From: Dipteris shenzhenensis
Lineage: Eukaryota > Polypodiophyta > Polypodiopsida > Gleicheniales
Direction: 5' to 3' (one strand)
DNA: 64,000 nucleotides
Assembly: GCA_047967505.1 (NCBI GenBank)
Contig: CM106540.1
The notes under the pieces are model-generated. The model ran no database searches. It was given only the letters and a program-made list of their open reading frames with translations, and was not told the origin of the DNA. The stretch's first letter is position 1; the number at the start of each line of letters is the position of its first letter. Made by a program: the position numbers and the translations under genes. Positions 55,080 through 64,000 of this stretch are shown piece by piece.

Positions 55080-58000
55080 TATCAATCTCAGCATCATCAT
55101 CAATATCATCATCATCCCCAGCAACAGCAAGATATCAGGATGGATGAGGCAGTGGAGGCATGAAGTCGGCAATAGAGTGCTGTCGGCCACTCAGAGGTGC
55201 GGTCCTGGCACGTCTCCTGGTCGTAGCTCTGCGTTTAACCAGGGCTACTGTGACCCCCGTCGGTCGGGCTCCGACTCTAAACAAGGAGGGGATGTCTCCA
55301 AGTGTGCTCTGTGTGTCGACCCTCTGTCTGAGCTGTCGGGTCACGGGCTCCGGGTCATGGTTATGTCGAGGCCTCGTCTCGTTGGGGTCCATGTGATCTA
55401 GTTGAAAGAACTCCGTGATAGAGCTCTGAGAGGGATCAATCGAGGAAGAAGTCTGCTCCTGTCTCCGTGCTCAGATTATCCTCTCGCGGTGTCTAAGTGC
55501 CTCATGAATGAAACTTGCCAAACACTGTTGGTCTGGGTAGGAGAGGAAATGGGCTAAAATCCCATAACTATCTCTGAAGAGGCAGTGGAAATGTCCTCGG
55601 ATCTCATAGTACACAGGACACCTGAAGATGAAATGCTCCTCTATCTCAACCTCCTGTATGTCACATAGTGTGCATATGCGTCGCTCCGTGGGTAGTCGCT
55701 CTGCTCTGTTGCTCTTGATGCGAAGTCTGTGTGAAGAGACTCGGAACTGCCCAAGAGAGATCCTCATCGAGTGGGGTAGGTGAATCTGTGTGTATCCTGG
55801 TGGGTCAATGAAACCCTCCGCTGTGATATGTAAGAAGTGATTTCTGTAGAAGCTAAGCTTCACTGGGAGTTCACTCGGTTCCAACCAGGTCTGAAAAGTG
55901 TGTAGTTGTAGTAGATCCTCATGGATAACCTGGTTGACCTTGTGTAATAAGAGGGGAGAGAACGGAGCATCCATGCTATACTAGAAGGGAGGTAGTCTAT
56001 CCATGTGGAGCCCCAGTCGCTCAAACCATCTCTCTATACATGCATACCAGCACCTCTGATCTCCTCCTGCTGCAAGCGCCATAGAAGAGGATAGAGCTAT
56101 CCATGGTAGCCTGTTATGCCCCGAGGTATAATCCCCATATTCCCTAACTCAGTACAGATATTTAATGATCTGAAATGCAGCATCTAGCTGTAAAGGGTGT
56201 GACCCAAACTCAGCCTGAATGATCTGGTGAGAAATGGATGACTTACCACGAATCATCCGTGATAGCATGAGAACTTGTAGCCGCTCCACACGGGCCCACT
56301 CTGTATCCGACAAGTCTGGCCCCTAACAAGGACTGCCGTACATCCCCGCTGGGCGAGCCAAGGAGTCAAAAAGCAACCCCTTGGTGCGTGGATCCTGAAA
56401 GTGTGAGCGGAAGCACTGCCTCTCTAGCTTGGCCAATGAGGCATACCCTCTACTCAAGCGTGCTTGCATTGCGGGTCTCATAGTGAAGCTCGGTCCAGAG
56501 AAGATAACCCCAAGATAAGTGTATGATGAAACTATCTCAACAGATGACCCCGCAAATGTGAACTGCCCCTGACGCATGATGGCTCGAGATGTAGCATGAG
56601 AACTTGTAGCCGCTCCACACGGGCCTACTATGTATTCGACAAGTCTGCCCCCCCAACAAGGACTGCCGTACATCCCTGCTGGGCGAGCCAAGGAGTCAAA
56701 AAGCAACCCCTTGGTGCGTGGATCTTGAAAGTGTGAGCGGAAGCACTGCCTCTCTAGCTTGGCCAATGAGGCATACCCTCTACTCAAGCGTGCCTGCATC
56801 GCGGGTCTCATAGTGAAGCTTGGTCCGGAGAAGATAACCCCAAGATAAGTGTATGATGAAACTATCTCAACAGATGACCCCGCAAATGTGAATTGGTTCT
56901 GACGCATGATGGCTCGAGATGTATTGAAGATCATGACCTTGGTTTTACCCAGGTTGACCTTCAAATCATGAGACTCACAAAAGGACTGTAGTGCATCTAG
57001 TGTCTCTGAAGCCCCTCTGCTGAGGAAGACAAGAGAGCCACGTCATCTGCATAGAGCAAAGTCTGGATCAGCGTGCCCGCAAGAGAGTAACCTACACCCC
57101 CCTGTGTCTGCATCACTGTCTCAAGCTCGTCAATGTAGAGGCCAAACAAGGTAGGCGACAAAGGACACCCTTGTTTGACCCCGATGGTACTCATGATCTC
57201 GTCTGTCCACCCGGATCCTGTTCGAACTCTGCCAGAAACTCTCTCGTAAAGTGCCATGACAGCCCAAATGATCTCCTGGTCATAACCCAAGTCTTGTAGG
57301 CGCCGTATGAGATGGGCTCTCGGGACCGTGTCAAATGTCTTGCGAAAATCCACAAAGCAACAATAAACCCTCTGCTTCCTTGACCTCGCCTCCTCGATGA
57401 TATATCTGAGCGTCAGAATGTGGTCCATAGTTCCATGATCACGTCGGAATCCGGCCTCTCCTGCTGCTCTGAGTCCTCGACACTCTGCAAGTCTGCTAAC
57501 GTCGGAGTCAAGTACTGATGCATAAATCTTGGACATGACATGTCCAATCATAATGGTCCTGTAGTTCTCCGGGCTCATGGGATCCCCTGCCTTGTGGATG
57601 GGTGAGATAGTGCTAATGGTCCAAGTGTGTGGAAATCCCAAAGAAACCGCTTCATTAAAAAGCTTTGCTAAGATCGGGGCTAGGAGGTTAATCCCATATG
57701 CAATGAACTCAGTGCATAGTCCCTCGTGATCCTTTGCTCGACCATTATGAAGTTTCATTACAACATCCTTTACCCCTCCTCTAGTGAAGAGGGTGCAGGA
57801 TGTGGGACGAGGCATGTGTGAGAGGCTAGGGACTAGCTGATTTGGGATGTCATAAAGTGTGCGTGCATAATCAAACCAGATCTGGGTGTCAGTGACTGGC
57901 GGAGGGGACCGTCCTTCTAGAAATCTCCGCTAGAAGTCCTTAGAGTTGTTACTAAACAAAATGTTCAGTAGCTCCTTCTCGTTTCGACGAACGAAGTCTA

Positions 58001-58700
58001 GTTTCTTCCTCCGTACCGGTCTACGGTATTCACGTAGCGTATCTGGTGCGCTTGGAAGACTGTTTTTGGTTTCGAATCTGAGTTGACGGCATAAGGCCTT
58101 ACACTCATCATCGTACCAACTATTACAGGGTACGGTTCCAGGGGGTGGTGGGCGGGTGGAGCGGGTGGTGTGGGGAAAAGTGTGAATGGCAGCCTCGTGT
58201 AGTGAGCGGGTGACAAGGGCAGCACGATCCTTTAAAAGGGGTATGAAGTCAATATAAGCGAGAAGTATGTACAGACGGCCAGAGTAAGAAGGTGAGTGAT
58301 CCCAATCAAAGCGTATATCGTGGTAGGTGGAGTAAGCACTGAGTGGGGTGAAAGGTGCTGTGCGAAGGGAGGTGGAGATGCGAAAGAAAAGGTATGTATG
58401 ATCAGCCCCTAGGGGGAGAGGTGCTACAATGAAGTCAGTAATGCGAGATGTGAAGACAGGGGATCCCATGATGTAATCAACAACACTGGAGCCCCCCCCC
58501 ATGTGGAAAGCATATGAAACCACCTGAAGCGGGCCATCTGTCAAGACCATTATAGATAATGAGATCATGTATTCTGCCTAGGTCTAATAGGACCTCGCCT
58601 GTCAGCCGAAACCCGTAGCATACCTGCCTCCTCAAGGTCAACATCTGCCAGTAGAGTGGAATCATCTCTGAAATCAAGAAGTGGTACATGACGGGCCCTT
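55080..58700 (-). pseudogene. LINE ORF2: endonuclease remnant and reverse transcriptase
   Basis: The C-terminal half of the endonuclease reads LLDLGRIHDLIIYNGL, SSVVDYIMGS and GADH (58630-58400); the catalytic N-terminal motifs are missing. RT (57815-56997) has ISPIHKAGDPMSPENYR, FVDFRKTFDTVPRAHLI, GVKQGCPLSPTLFGLYIDEL and LLYADDVALLS with an intact YADD. A long RT-thumb region follows with a tandem duplication. CTLCDIQEVEIEEHFIFRC (about 55670) is the zinc-binding end. The frame finishes with an Asp-rich tail near 55080. Several frame changes and the endonuclease deletion make it inactive. Confidence 0.88.
56263..56921 (-). repeat. 330-bp tandem duplication in LINE ORF2
   Basis: 56263-56591 and 56592-56921 are near-identical and both contain ACAAGGACTGCCGTACATC. 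One extra C in the right copy makes the effective period 330, and a 213-codon minus frame reads through both, repeating FAGSSVEIVSSYTYLGVIFS. Confidence 0.93.
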
Positions 58701-58749
58701 GTCCTCGCGTTGAAGCCCCACATCGGGAGGGGGCAGGTGTCCTACAGGG

Positions 58750-60103
58750 GCCTGCAAGAAGTCCTCCCTCTCGTACCACTGTCCACTTCCCCTCCTTTCG
58801 GGCCTGATCCCGTTGTTGCAGCAAAGAGCGCCTCTCCTCAACTTGTGGAGGTGTGAGGTCCTCATCCATAGAGATCGTTGGTTGATCTCGAAGGACTGAC
58901 CTGCGTCGTAGAGCTGAAAGTCATGCCTGAGTGTCATGAAATCGTATGATCTGGGGTTGCTCTCGGTTGGGATCTCTCCCCACCCGCCATGCCCTCTCTA
59001 TCTTGTGCTCAGCCGCACCCAGGGTAGCGGTCACGAACGCAGTCGCATCTACCATCGGTGTAGCCTCAGTGCATGGGATCCCGCGTACTCTGATGTTGAG
59101 AGTCTTATTGGCTCTCTGCTGCTGCTCCATGAGGGTAGCCAAAACGGTGACCCTTGCGGGTTCCCGTTTGGCCACGTCAACCCATCTGGAAGTCTCCTCA
59201 ATAGCAGATTGCATGCTCGCAATCTGTGCCTCGACCACCGGGGTACTCCCTCGGGTAGTGTGTATGGCTGTGACCTCCTGTCGGAGCTGCATGATATCCT
59301 GTCTGAGTCCCTGAATAAGACCCGCCTGCTCCCGAATGGCCCTAGCCTGCTCCTATATGATGTGGCTCTGCTCCTGGTTGAAGCGGACCTGGCTCCGGTG
59401 CGAAGCGAGCCAGCTCCATCTCACGCTCACGGAAACTATGTATCTCCATGAGTAGGGTCTCACAGGCCTCTGGTGTGTCAGTCCACCCATGTCCATGCTG
59501 AAACTGTGGTGACTGTGGCATGAAAGAGTGGGACTGAGTCCGAAAACTGGACGGTGGCTGAGTGAGGAACGGAGATGACAGTGGAATGGATGAGGCAGTC
59601 CCAATGGGGTGTGGGAGGGTGGGCTGACTGAGAGGGAGAGGGGAGAGTGAAGCGTAATGCGGCACAGTGTATGACACCTCCGAAGTAGGGGTCATAAGCT
59701 GTGCGAGAGCTGTAACAAGAGAAGAGGGAAAGGGAACAACAACCGGCGCCATGGGCATGAGTATGTCACTGATCGTAGATGTAGATGGAGCTGAGATTGG
59801 AACTAGAGCTAGGCCTGAAGCGGGGACTGAAGTCGAAGTAGAGATAGAGATAGAGGGAGCTGAGGTTGGAGCTGAAAACGAAACTGTCACTGTAGTGGGA
59901 GTTGAGGTTGAGGTTGAGGTAGAGATAGAGGCTGAAGAAGCTGAGGCGGGTCCTACCTTTGCCTTGCTGTTTACGCCAAGTCCACTTCGGTTGTAACGTG
60001 TGTTTACATCCTCCAAATTAAGTTGTGTTGTTTGCTTTTTGTTGTTGTTGTTATTTTCGTCTGTCTTGGCTTTGTCCCCCATTCTCTTGGGATGCGGGTG
60101 CAA
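58750..60103 (-). pseudogene. LINE ORF1 resembling L1 ORF1p
   Basis: The start is MHPHPKRMGDKAKTDENN at 60103. A Ser/Thr/Pro-rich disordered region (residues about 50-220) is followed, after a frameshift and a stop near 59353, by a heptad-rich stretch (EQAGLIQGLRQDIMQLRQEV). An RRM-like block has NIRVRGIPCTEATP and IERAWRVGRDPNREQPQIIRF. A C-terminal block has RRRSVLRDQ and MDEDLTPPQVEERRSLL, then ARKEGKW. Coiled coil, RRM and CTD in this order are the layout of vertebrate L1 ORF1p, the RNA-binding chaperone. Most plant L1 ORF1 proteins instead carry a CCHC knuckle, which I do not see here. At least one frameshift and two stops disable it. Confidence 0.8.
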
Positions 60104-60429
60104 ATCTTAGTGTTAGTGTTCAGCCGGGAGCGGGAGCAGGAGGAGCGAGGGGAGTGAGAAGGGGGGTGCGGGTAGCGAGAAGGGGGGTAGTGAGAAGGGA
60201 GGGAAGGAGGGGGCGGAGGGCGAGCGCGGGCTGAGGGGAGCGAGGGGTGGCTGAGGGGAGTGGGGGGTTGAGCGGGAGCGAGGAGCGAGAAGGGAGGGTG
60301 CGGGTAGCTGCAGCAGCGCCGAGGGAGGAGCTGGAGCAGGAGGAGCAGTGCCAACGGAGGGGCAGAGCAGGGTGGGTAGGTAGGCTGGGCGAAGGGAGGT
60401 TGAGCGGAGCGGAGGTGGAGAGGCTGAGC

Positions 60430-60620
60430 GGTTAGCAGGGGCTTGAGGCAAAGAGGCTGAGCGACGGAGGTGGAGAGGCTGAGTGATGAGGGAGAGTGAC
60501 GGAGGGAGGGGCTAGCGACGGGAGAGGGAGGCTAGCGACGGATAGGCTGAGCGGGGAGGCTAGCGACAGAGAGGCTGAGTGGAGAGGGGCTAGCGACGGG
60601 AGAGGGAGGCTAGCAAAAAA
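60430..60620 (-). repeat. Tandem monomers in the LINE 5' leader
   Basis: GAGGCTGAGCGACGG and GAGGCTAGCGACGGGAGAGG variants repeat about eight to ten times in a loose 20-40 base period (plus-strand reading). This is the far 5' end of the antisense LINE and could be a promoter array. Confidence 0.7.
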
Positions 60621-62830
60621 TGAATCAATTTTGAGCTTCCATACTTAAAATTTTGAATCCTACGTCTGTTCAAGAAAAAACATATTTAGAGAGAAAGGAA
60701 GGTGTCTAGAAAGAGAAAACGTCTTCTAGAGGAAAAACGTCTAGAGATAAGGTGTCTGGAGAGAGAAAGCATCTAGAGAGAGAAATCATCCAAAGAGAGA
60801 AAACAAAACCTGAAAATAAAGAAGCGATTGGTCAAAATAGAGTAGCTCGTTTGATCAAGATTTATGTGCACTAGAGAGATTGAAATAGGGCGGTCAAGTT
60901 TGTAGCAATAGGGTCAAGAGTGGGCATGAAAAATCAGCAAGAGGATGGCTGGAAATAGTGCGACACGGTAGCAAGAGAGGCGGGAGGAATAGGTGATGTG
61001 CAACAACAGGAGGAGTGGGTGAAATATGTGATGGATGGGTAGCAGGAGCAGGTTGAGAGATAGACATGGACAACATGAGAGAAGCAGGAGAGGTAGGGAT
61101 GGATGGGCAGTAGGAGAAGGCTGAGAGATAGGCGATGGTAAGCAAGAGAGGCTGAAGTGCAAGGCTAGGGAGGAGCTTTGAATGAATCTGAGAAGAAGAC
61201 CGGTCCTTAATTTATAGAAGAGCTAGGGGAGAAAAGAGCAAACTCAAAAGCTAGGGTTTGTTGAATAGTTCCTGGATGAGTTTGGGAATGTTCTTGGAGT
61301 CATCTAGGTATATATTTGAATAGAAAAAGCTTTTACAAGAATAGGAAAAGCTTGGAGAAAAAGTCAAAAGCAGAAAAGCTCGACTCTAAAAAGAATAAAG
61401 CTTAAATCCTAGAAAAGCAAGAAAAAGGAAATAACTTTTAATAATTTAACTTTTTATTGTATACCACTCTACCCATACACAATAATTAATTAATCTAGGG
61501 GCCTAGGACTCGGAACTTAAATGGCTTAGATCTAGCTCGAGACAACTCGGAATTCTATCAAACAGGAACCATCTTTTAGCTCTCGGAAAGCCTCAGAAAC
61601 TAGATACTTGTGGATTGGGTTTTGAGATCACTCCAACTCACAAGACTATGTGATCTAGATCTGTCCTCATTGACTAAGCATCATAGCCTAACACACCAAG
61701 GCTCACCCCCAAAGCCTATGAAGGTGTTAGGAGTAGAACAATCGGGTATGGAGAACCCTTGTGGGTGTGCGAAGCGTCATCAGTCTTATACGGCATGTTG
61801 GTAATTCAATATCGGGTGGAGGGTGATCTGGTAAGATAGTCATTCGACTCGTAACTTCACTAGTGTGAAGTCCACCCCATGCACTAGCTTTCGACATCTT
61901 GTCAATGGATGTGACTATGATGGATACTGAAGATCCATGGCCATGTTGAAGATGGCAAAGAGAGAGATTGTGTTGAAGACGGTAACAAAAGACCATACTA
62001 AAGATGGTAAACGTAGGCCATGTTGGAGATGGCAAACCAAGACCGTACTGAAGACGGTAGATCACACAGAGGGCGATAGAGCCACGCCGAAGTTGATTGG
62101 TCGCGTTGAAGGAGATAGATTGCATTGAAGGCGTGAGAGCTTTGATGTCCGGAAAGGGTCACACTGAAGGTGACAATGGAGATATCATGCATGGTGATCA
62201 GCCATGTAATGAGAGACTATCGTGAGATTGAAACTGCACTATGTTGTGTTTTTAGAGGGTGAGTTTGGGAATGTTCTTGGATTCATCTAGGTATATGCTT
62301 CTGCCGTATTAGCGGACCTGCAAATTTCACCTTGTGAAGTTCTCATCCAAGTTGCGGCATGCCGGTATTGCGATAATTCTTTCTATCTTAAATGGTGAGT
62401 TGCCCTATCAGCTAGATCTAGATGCTCATTTGGGAGAGACTAAAATGAAATCGTTTAGACTTCACAAGCAGTTGAAGCTTGAATGAAGAGATTTTGGAAT
62501 ATTTTTTGATTACCCTTCTCCTTTAGTGCTAGCCTTCGTCATGGCTGAGTCTTCCCTTCACCTCCGGAGTGCCGACAGAAACTCAGTACGAAGACTTTGT
62601 ATAAATGGATGCTCAAGTATGTGTGGGTGTGTGGATTTGTATGTGTGAGAGCGTATTTTTATACTATGGTCTACACCCACTGTTGGGCGCTGATGACATC
62701 AGTGGGGATGTCATAGTAGCTAGTCCCTGCTATGCGTGATGGAGTTTATGGTTTTCAATCTTTCCACTGTTTTATTTTTCTGTTACAGTGACTCTTCAGA
62801 ATTTGGCAAATTCTTTTGGGTGGAGAGGGC
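60621..62830. other. Unassigned DNA with minor repeats
   Basis: 60660-60805 holds TCTAGAGAGAGAAA-type motifs shared with 54816-54890. GAGTTTGGGAATGTTCTTGG plus the following TCATCTAGGTATAT occurs at about 61277-61315 and 62262-62298, a direct repeat about 985 bases apart that might be LTR ends. 61930-62130 is a loose array of TTGAAGATGGCAAA/ACTGAAGACGGTA motifs. No protein domain is recognised. Confidence 0.5.
61930..62130. repeat. Imperfect ~30-bp minisatellite
   Basis: CATGTTGAAGATGGCAAA, TTGAAGACGGTAACA, CTAAAGATGGTAAAC, TTGGAGATGGCAAACC and CTGAAGACGGTAGA follow at roughly 30-base steps. Confidence 0.7.
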
Positions 62831-63130
62831 TGTAACAAATGGGAACTTTAGTATCCTTTTTAGCTAGCTTTATACTTTGTACCTTGTACCTTAGTCTTTT
62901 AAATTGATGCCATTTGGCAGTTTGGGGGTACAATCCCACAGCTAAAGTTGTAAATCTGCCTGGCTTAGTTTCTATAAGAGGCACAGCCCCCCCTTTGTAA
63001 GGATAAATACACTTTTACTCTGCCAAATTGGAGCTCACTCTCACTAACTCCTAGCTCTAGCTGAATTCAATAAGGAATTAACCCTTCTCTGTCCTTGTGC
63101 AGCCCCTCAGAAGTCCTGTTGGTAAGTCCA
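62831..63130 (+). repeat. LTR-like segment, copy 2 of the 44072 repeat
   Basis: Starts TGTAACAAATGGGAAC, shares 85 bases with 44072-44157, then has a TATA-like CTATAAGAGGC near 62981 and an AATAAGGAATT near 63069. This would suit an LTR with promoter and poly-A signal. No primer site of the initiator-Met kind follows, so the end is a guess. Confidence 0.5.
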
Positions 63131-63544
63131 GCTGCTGACTTACTCCCTCTTCCTCTCTTCCCCAATTCTAAAAGGTACTTTCCTGTTCATTATTGTCTTG
63201 TACTTTCTTCCTACTTCAGCAAGTGAATTTCTTGCTTCTAAATGGATTGAATCTAGCCTAGGAAAGTGCAAAGTAATCATTTCTATCCTAGGGCTTGAAA
63301 GGGTTAGTCTAGGGCTGTCTAACTAGGCTACTCCAGTGGGGAGTTAGTCAAAGTTAGAGGCACTTACTTTGTCCTCATTTTACACTAGACTTTAGCCTTT
63401 TAAAGACATAAACACGTCCCAATACAAAACAATAAATTCTGTATCCTCCCCTAGGCACCTATGATTTTTAAGATTCCTGAAGCTTGTGGAATCCCCCATT
63501 TGCCTTTGAACTCCATGTTGAAGGGGGTGAAGGGGAAGGGAAGA
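63131..63544. other. Unassigned spacer
   Basis: No gene or repeat family recognised. 63520-63580 is purine-rich (GGGAAGAGGGAGA). Confidence 0.4.
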
Positions 63545-63732
63545 GGGAGAAGAACAACAGGGAGAGGGAGAGAGAGAGAGAGTGACACTCAAGATGCGGG
63601 TGTGAAGTGATGAGCCACACCACAAACTCATAGGTTTTATTAGGATTAGGTTTTTCCCCCTATGACTGTCTTAAGACAGTCATAGGTGTCATATCTTTAA
63701 TAAAGGGGTGGCAATGTGCCTTTACCCCAACA
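63545..63732 (-). repeat. Copia 3' LTR, antisense
   Basis: On the minus strand it starts TGTTGGGGTAAAGGCACATT directly after a purine tract (GGTGGGAGGT). The start resembles the Copia-A LTR. The inner boundary near 63545 is approximate. Confidence 0.65.
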
Positions 63733-63831
63733 ACCTCCCACCTAAAGGCCAATATGCCTAAAGGGGAGAAAAGAATAAAAATTACAGCAATATACAGTTA
63801 CTGTATACAAGACCATAAAATAAGAGTGGTC

Positions 63832-64000
63832 TCATCCTAATCCCATGATGTGGCGGCAATGTGCAAACCGCTCTGTAGGCAAGCTCTTAGTGAGCGAATC
63901 TGCAGGATTATCATCAGTATGCACTTTCACAAGCTCAAGTCGCTTGTCTTCCAGTACCTCCCTGATGAAATGATATTTCACATCTATGTGCTTGGTCTTT
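63832..64000 (-). pseudogene. Copia RNase H C-terminus, continues past window
   Basis: The minus strand ends with HIMGLG and a TGA at 63832-63834. Upstream codons match the Copia-A RNase H end (KYHFIREVLEDKRLELVKVH, then DNPADSLTKSL). No lesion is seen in the 56 visible codons, so the element may be intact beyond the right edge. Confidence 0.85.

Larger units (their letters stand above)
54886..60620 (-). mobile_element. Antisense LINE with L1-like ORF1
   Basis: Right to left: a purine-rich GC-rich leader (60104-60620), ORF1 (60103 to about 58750), ORF2 with endonuclease C-terminal half, reverse transcriptase and zinc-binding end (about 58700-55080), a 3' end with an AATAAA-like signal near 54907-54912, and a CTTT microsatellite tail (54890-54905). 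The domain order is that of L1-clade LINEs. The ORF1-ORF2 junction has lost the N-terminal half of the endonuclease. A 330-bp duplication lies in ORF2. No clear target-site duplication was identified. Confidence 0.85.

Noticed and set aside
58936-59451. 171-codon plus-strand frame
   Set aside because: It is the antisense of LINE ORF1; the minus strand carries the recognisable L1-type blocks.
60004-60451. Pro/Ser/Leu-rich minus frames of 112-116 codons
   Set aside because: They come from the purine-biased repetitive LINE leader and have low complexity.

Overview
The window is repeat-dominated nuclear DNA of a land plant. Ty1/copia, Ty3/gypsy and L1-type LINE fragments fill most of it. The only non-transposon coding sequences I recognise are a long, intron-less PLS-type pentatricopeptide-repeat (PPR) reading frame (14262-17057) and the first two exons of a class I ubiquitin-conjugating enzyme (42466-42920). 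Canonical GT-AG introns, LTR elements primed by initiator-Met tRNA, and a DYW-class PPR point to a plant. The style of the PPR repeats and the L1-like ORF1 would fit a non-seed vascular plant such as a lycophyte or fern, but that is inference.

Layout. 1-1376 is an antisense copia end, abutting a sense copia gag scrap, an LTR with primer-binding site (1629-1873), and a decayed sense copia gag-protease-integrase stretch (4564-6600). A CT/CA microsatellite (6825-7087) is followed by about 4 kb with no recognisable gene. From 11040 to 14240 lies a decayed Helitron of the Helentron type (PIF1-like helicase followed by an endonuclease/exonuclease/phosphatase domain), and the PPR frame starts 22 bases after it.

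From 17058 to about 35062 there is a five-level transposon nest. An old copia LTR breaks the DYW domain of the PPR gene. It is split by a second copia element (17185-34629, target-site duplication CCCTT). That is split by a gypsy element (18133-33763), which is split in its reverse transcriptase by a 5'-truncated LINE (20574-29908, 10-bp duplication and poly-A tail). The LINE is split by a complete copia element (20737-26601, duplication GTTAT). Removing each insertion on paper rejoins the interrupted host at three levels: the LINE frame, the gypsy RT motif and the copia LTR.

35063-42300 holds a copia RNase H tail, a sense gypsy RNase H-integrase fragment (37620-39120), a short LTR (39498-39690) and unassigned DNA. 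Beyond the ubiquitin-conjugating enzyme exons, 44072-48031 is a patchwork of antisense copia LTRs and a copia gag-protease frame of 525 codons. At 48146-52183 sits a young, structurally complete LTR element: 1-kb LTRs, GTCTT duplication, primer site and polypurine tract. Its one open frame carries a copia gag but no recognisable integrase or reverse transcriptase. It sits in a decayed sense gypsy element (recognisable from about 52280 to 54115).

54886-60620 is an antisense LINE. Its ORF1 looks like the coiled-coil/RRM/C-terminal-domain protein of animal L1, its 5' leader has tandem monomer-like repeats, and its 3' tail is a CTTT microsatellite. The window closes with another LTR-like segment (62831-63130) and an antisense copia end (63545-64000). 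I saw no tRNA, rRNA or CRISPR features.
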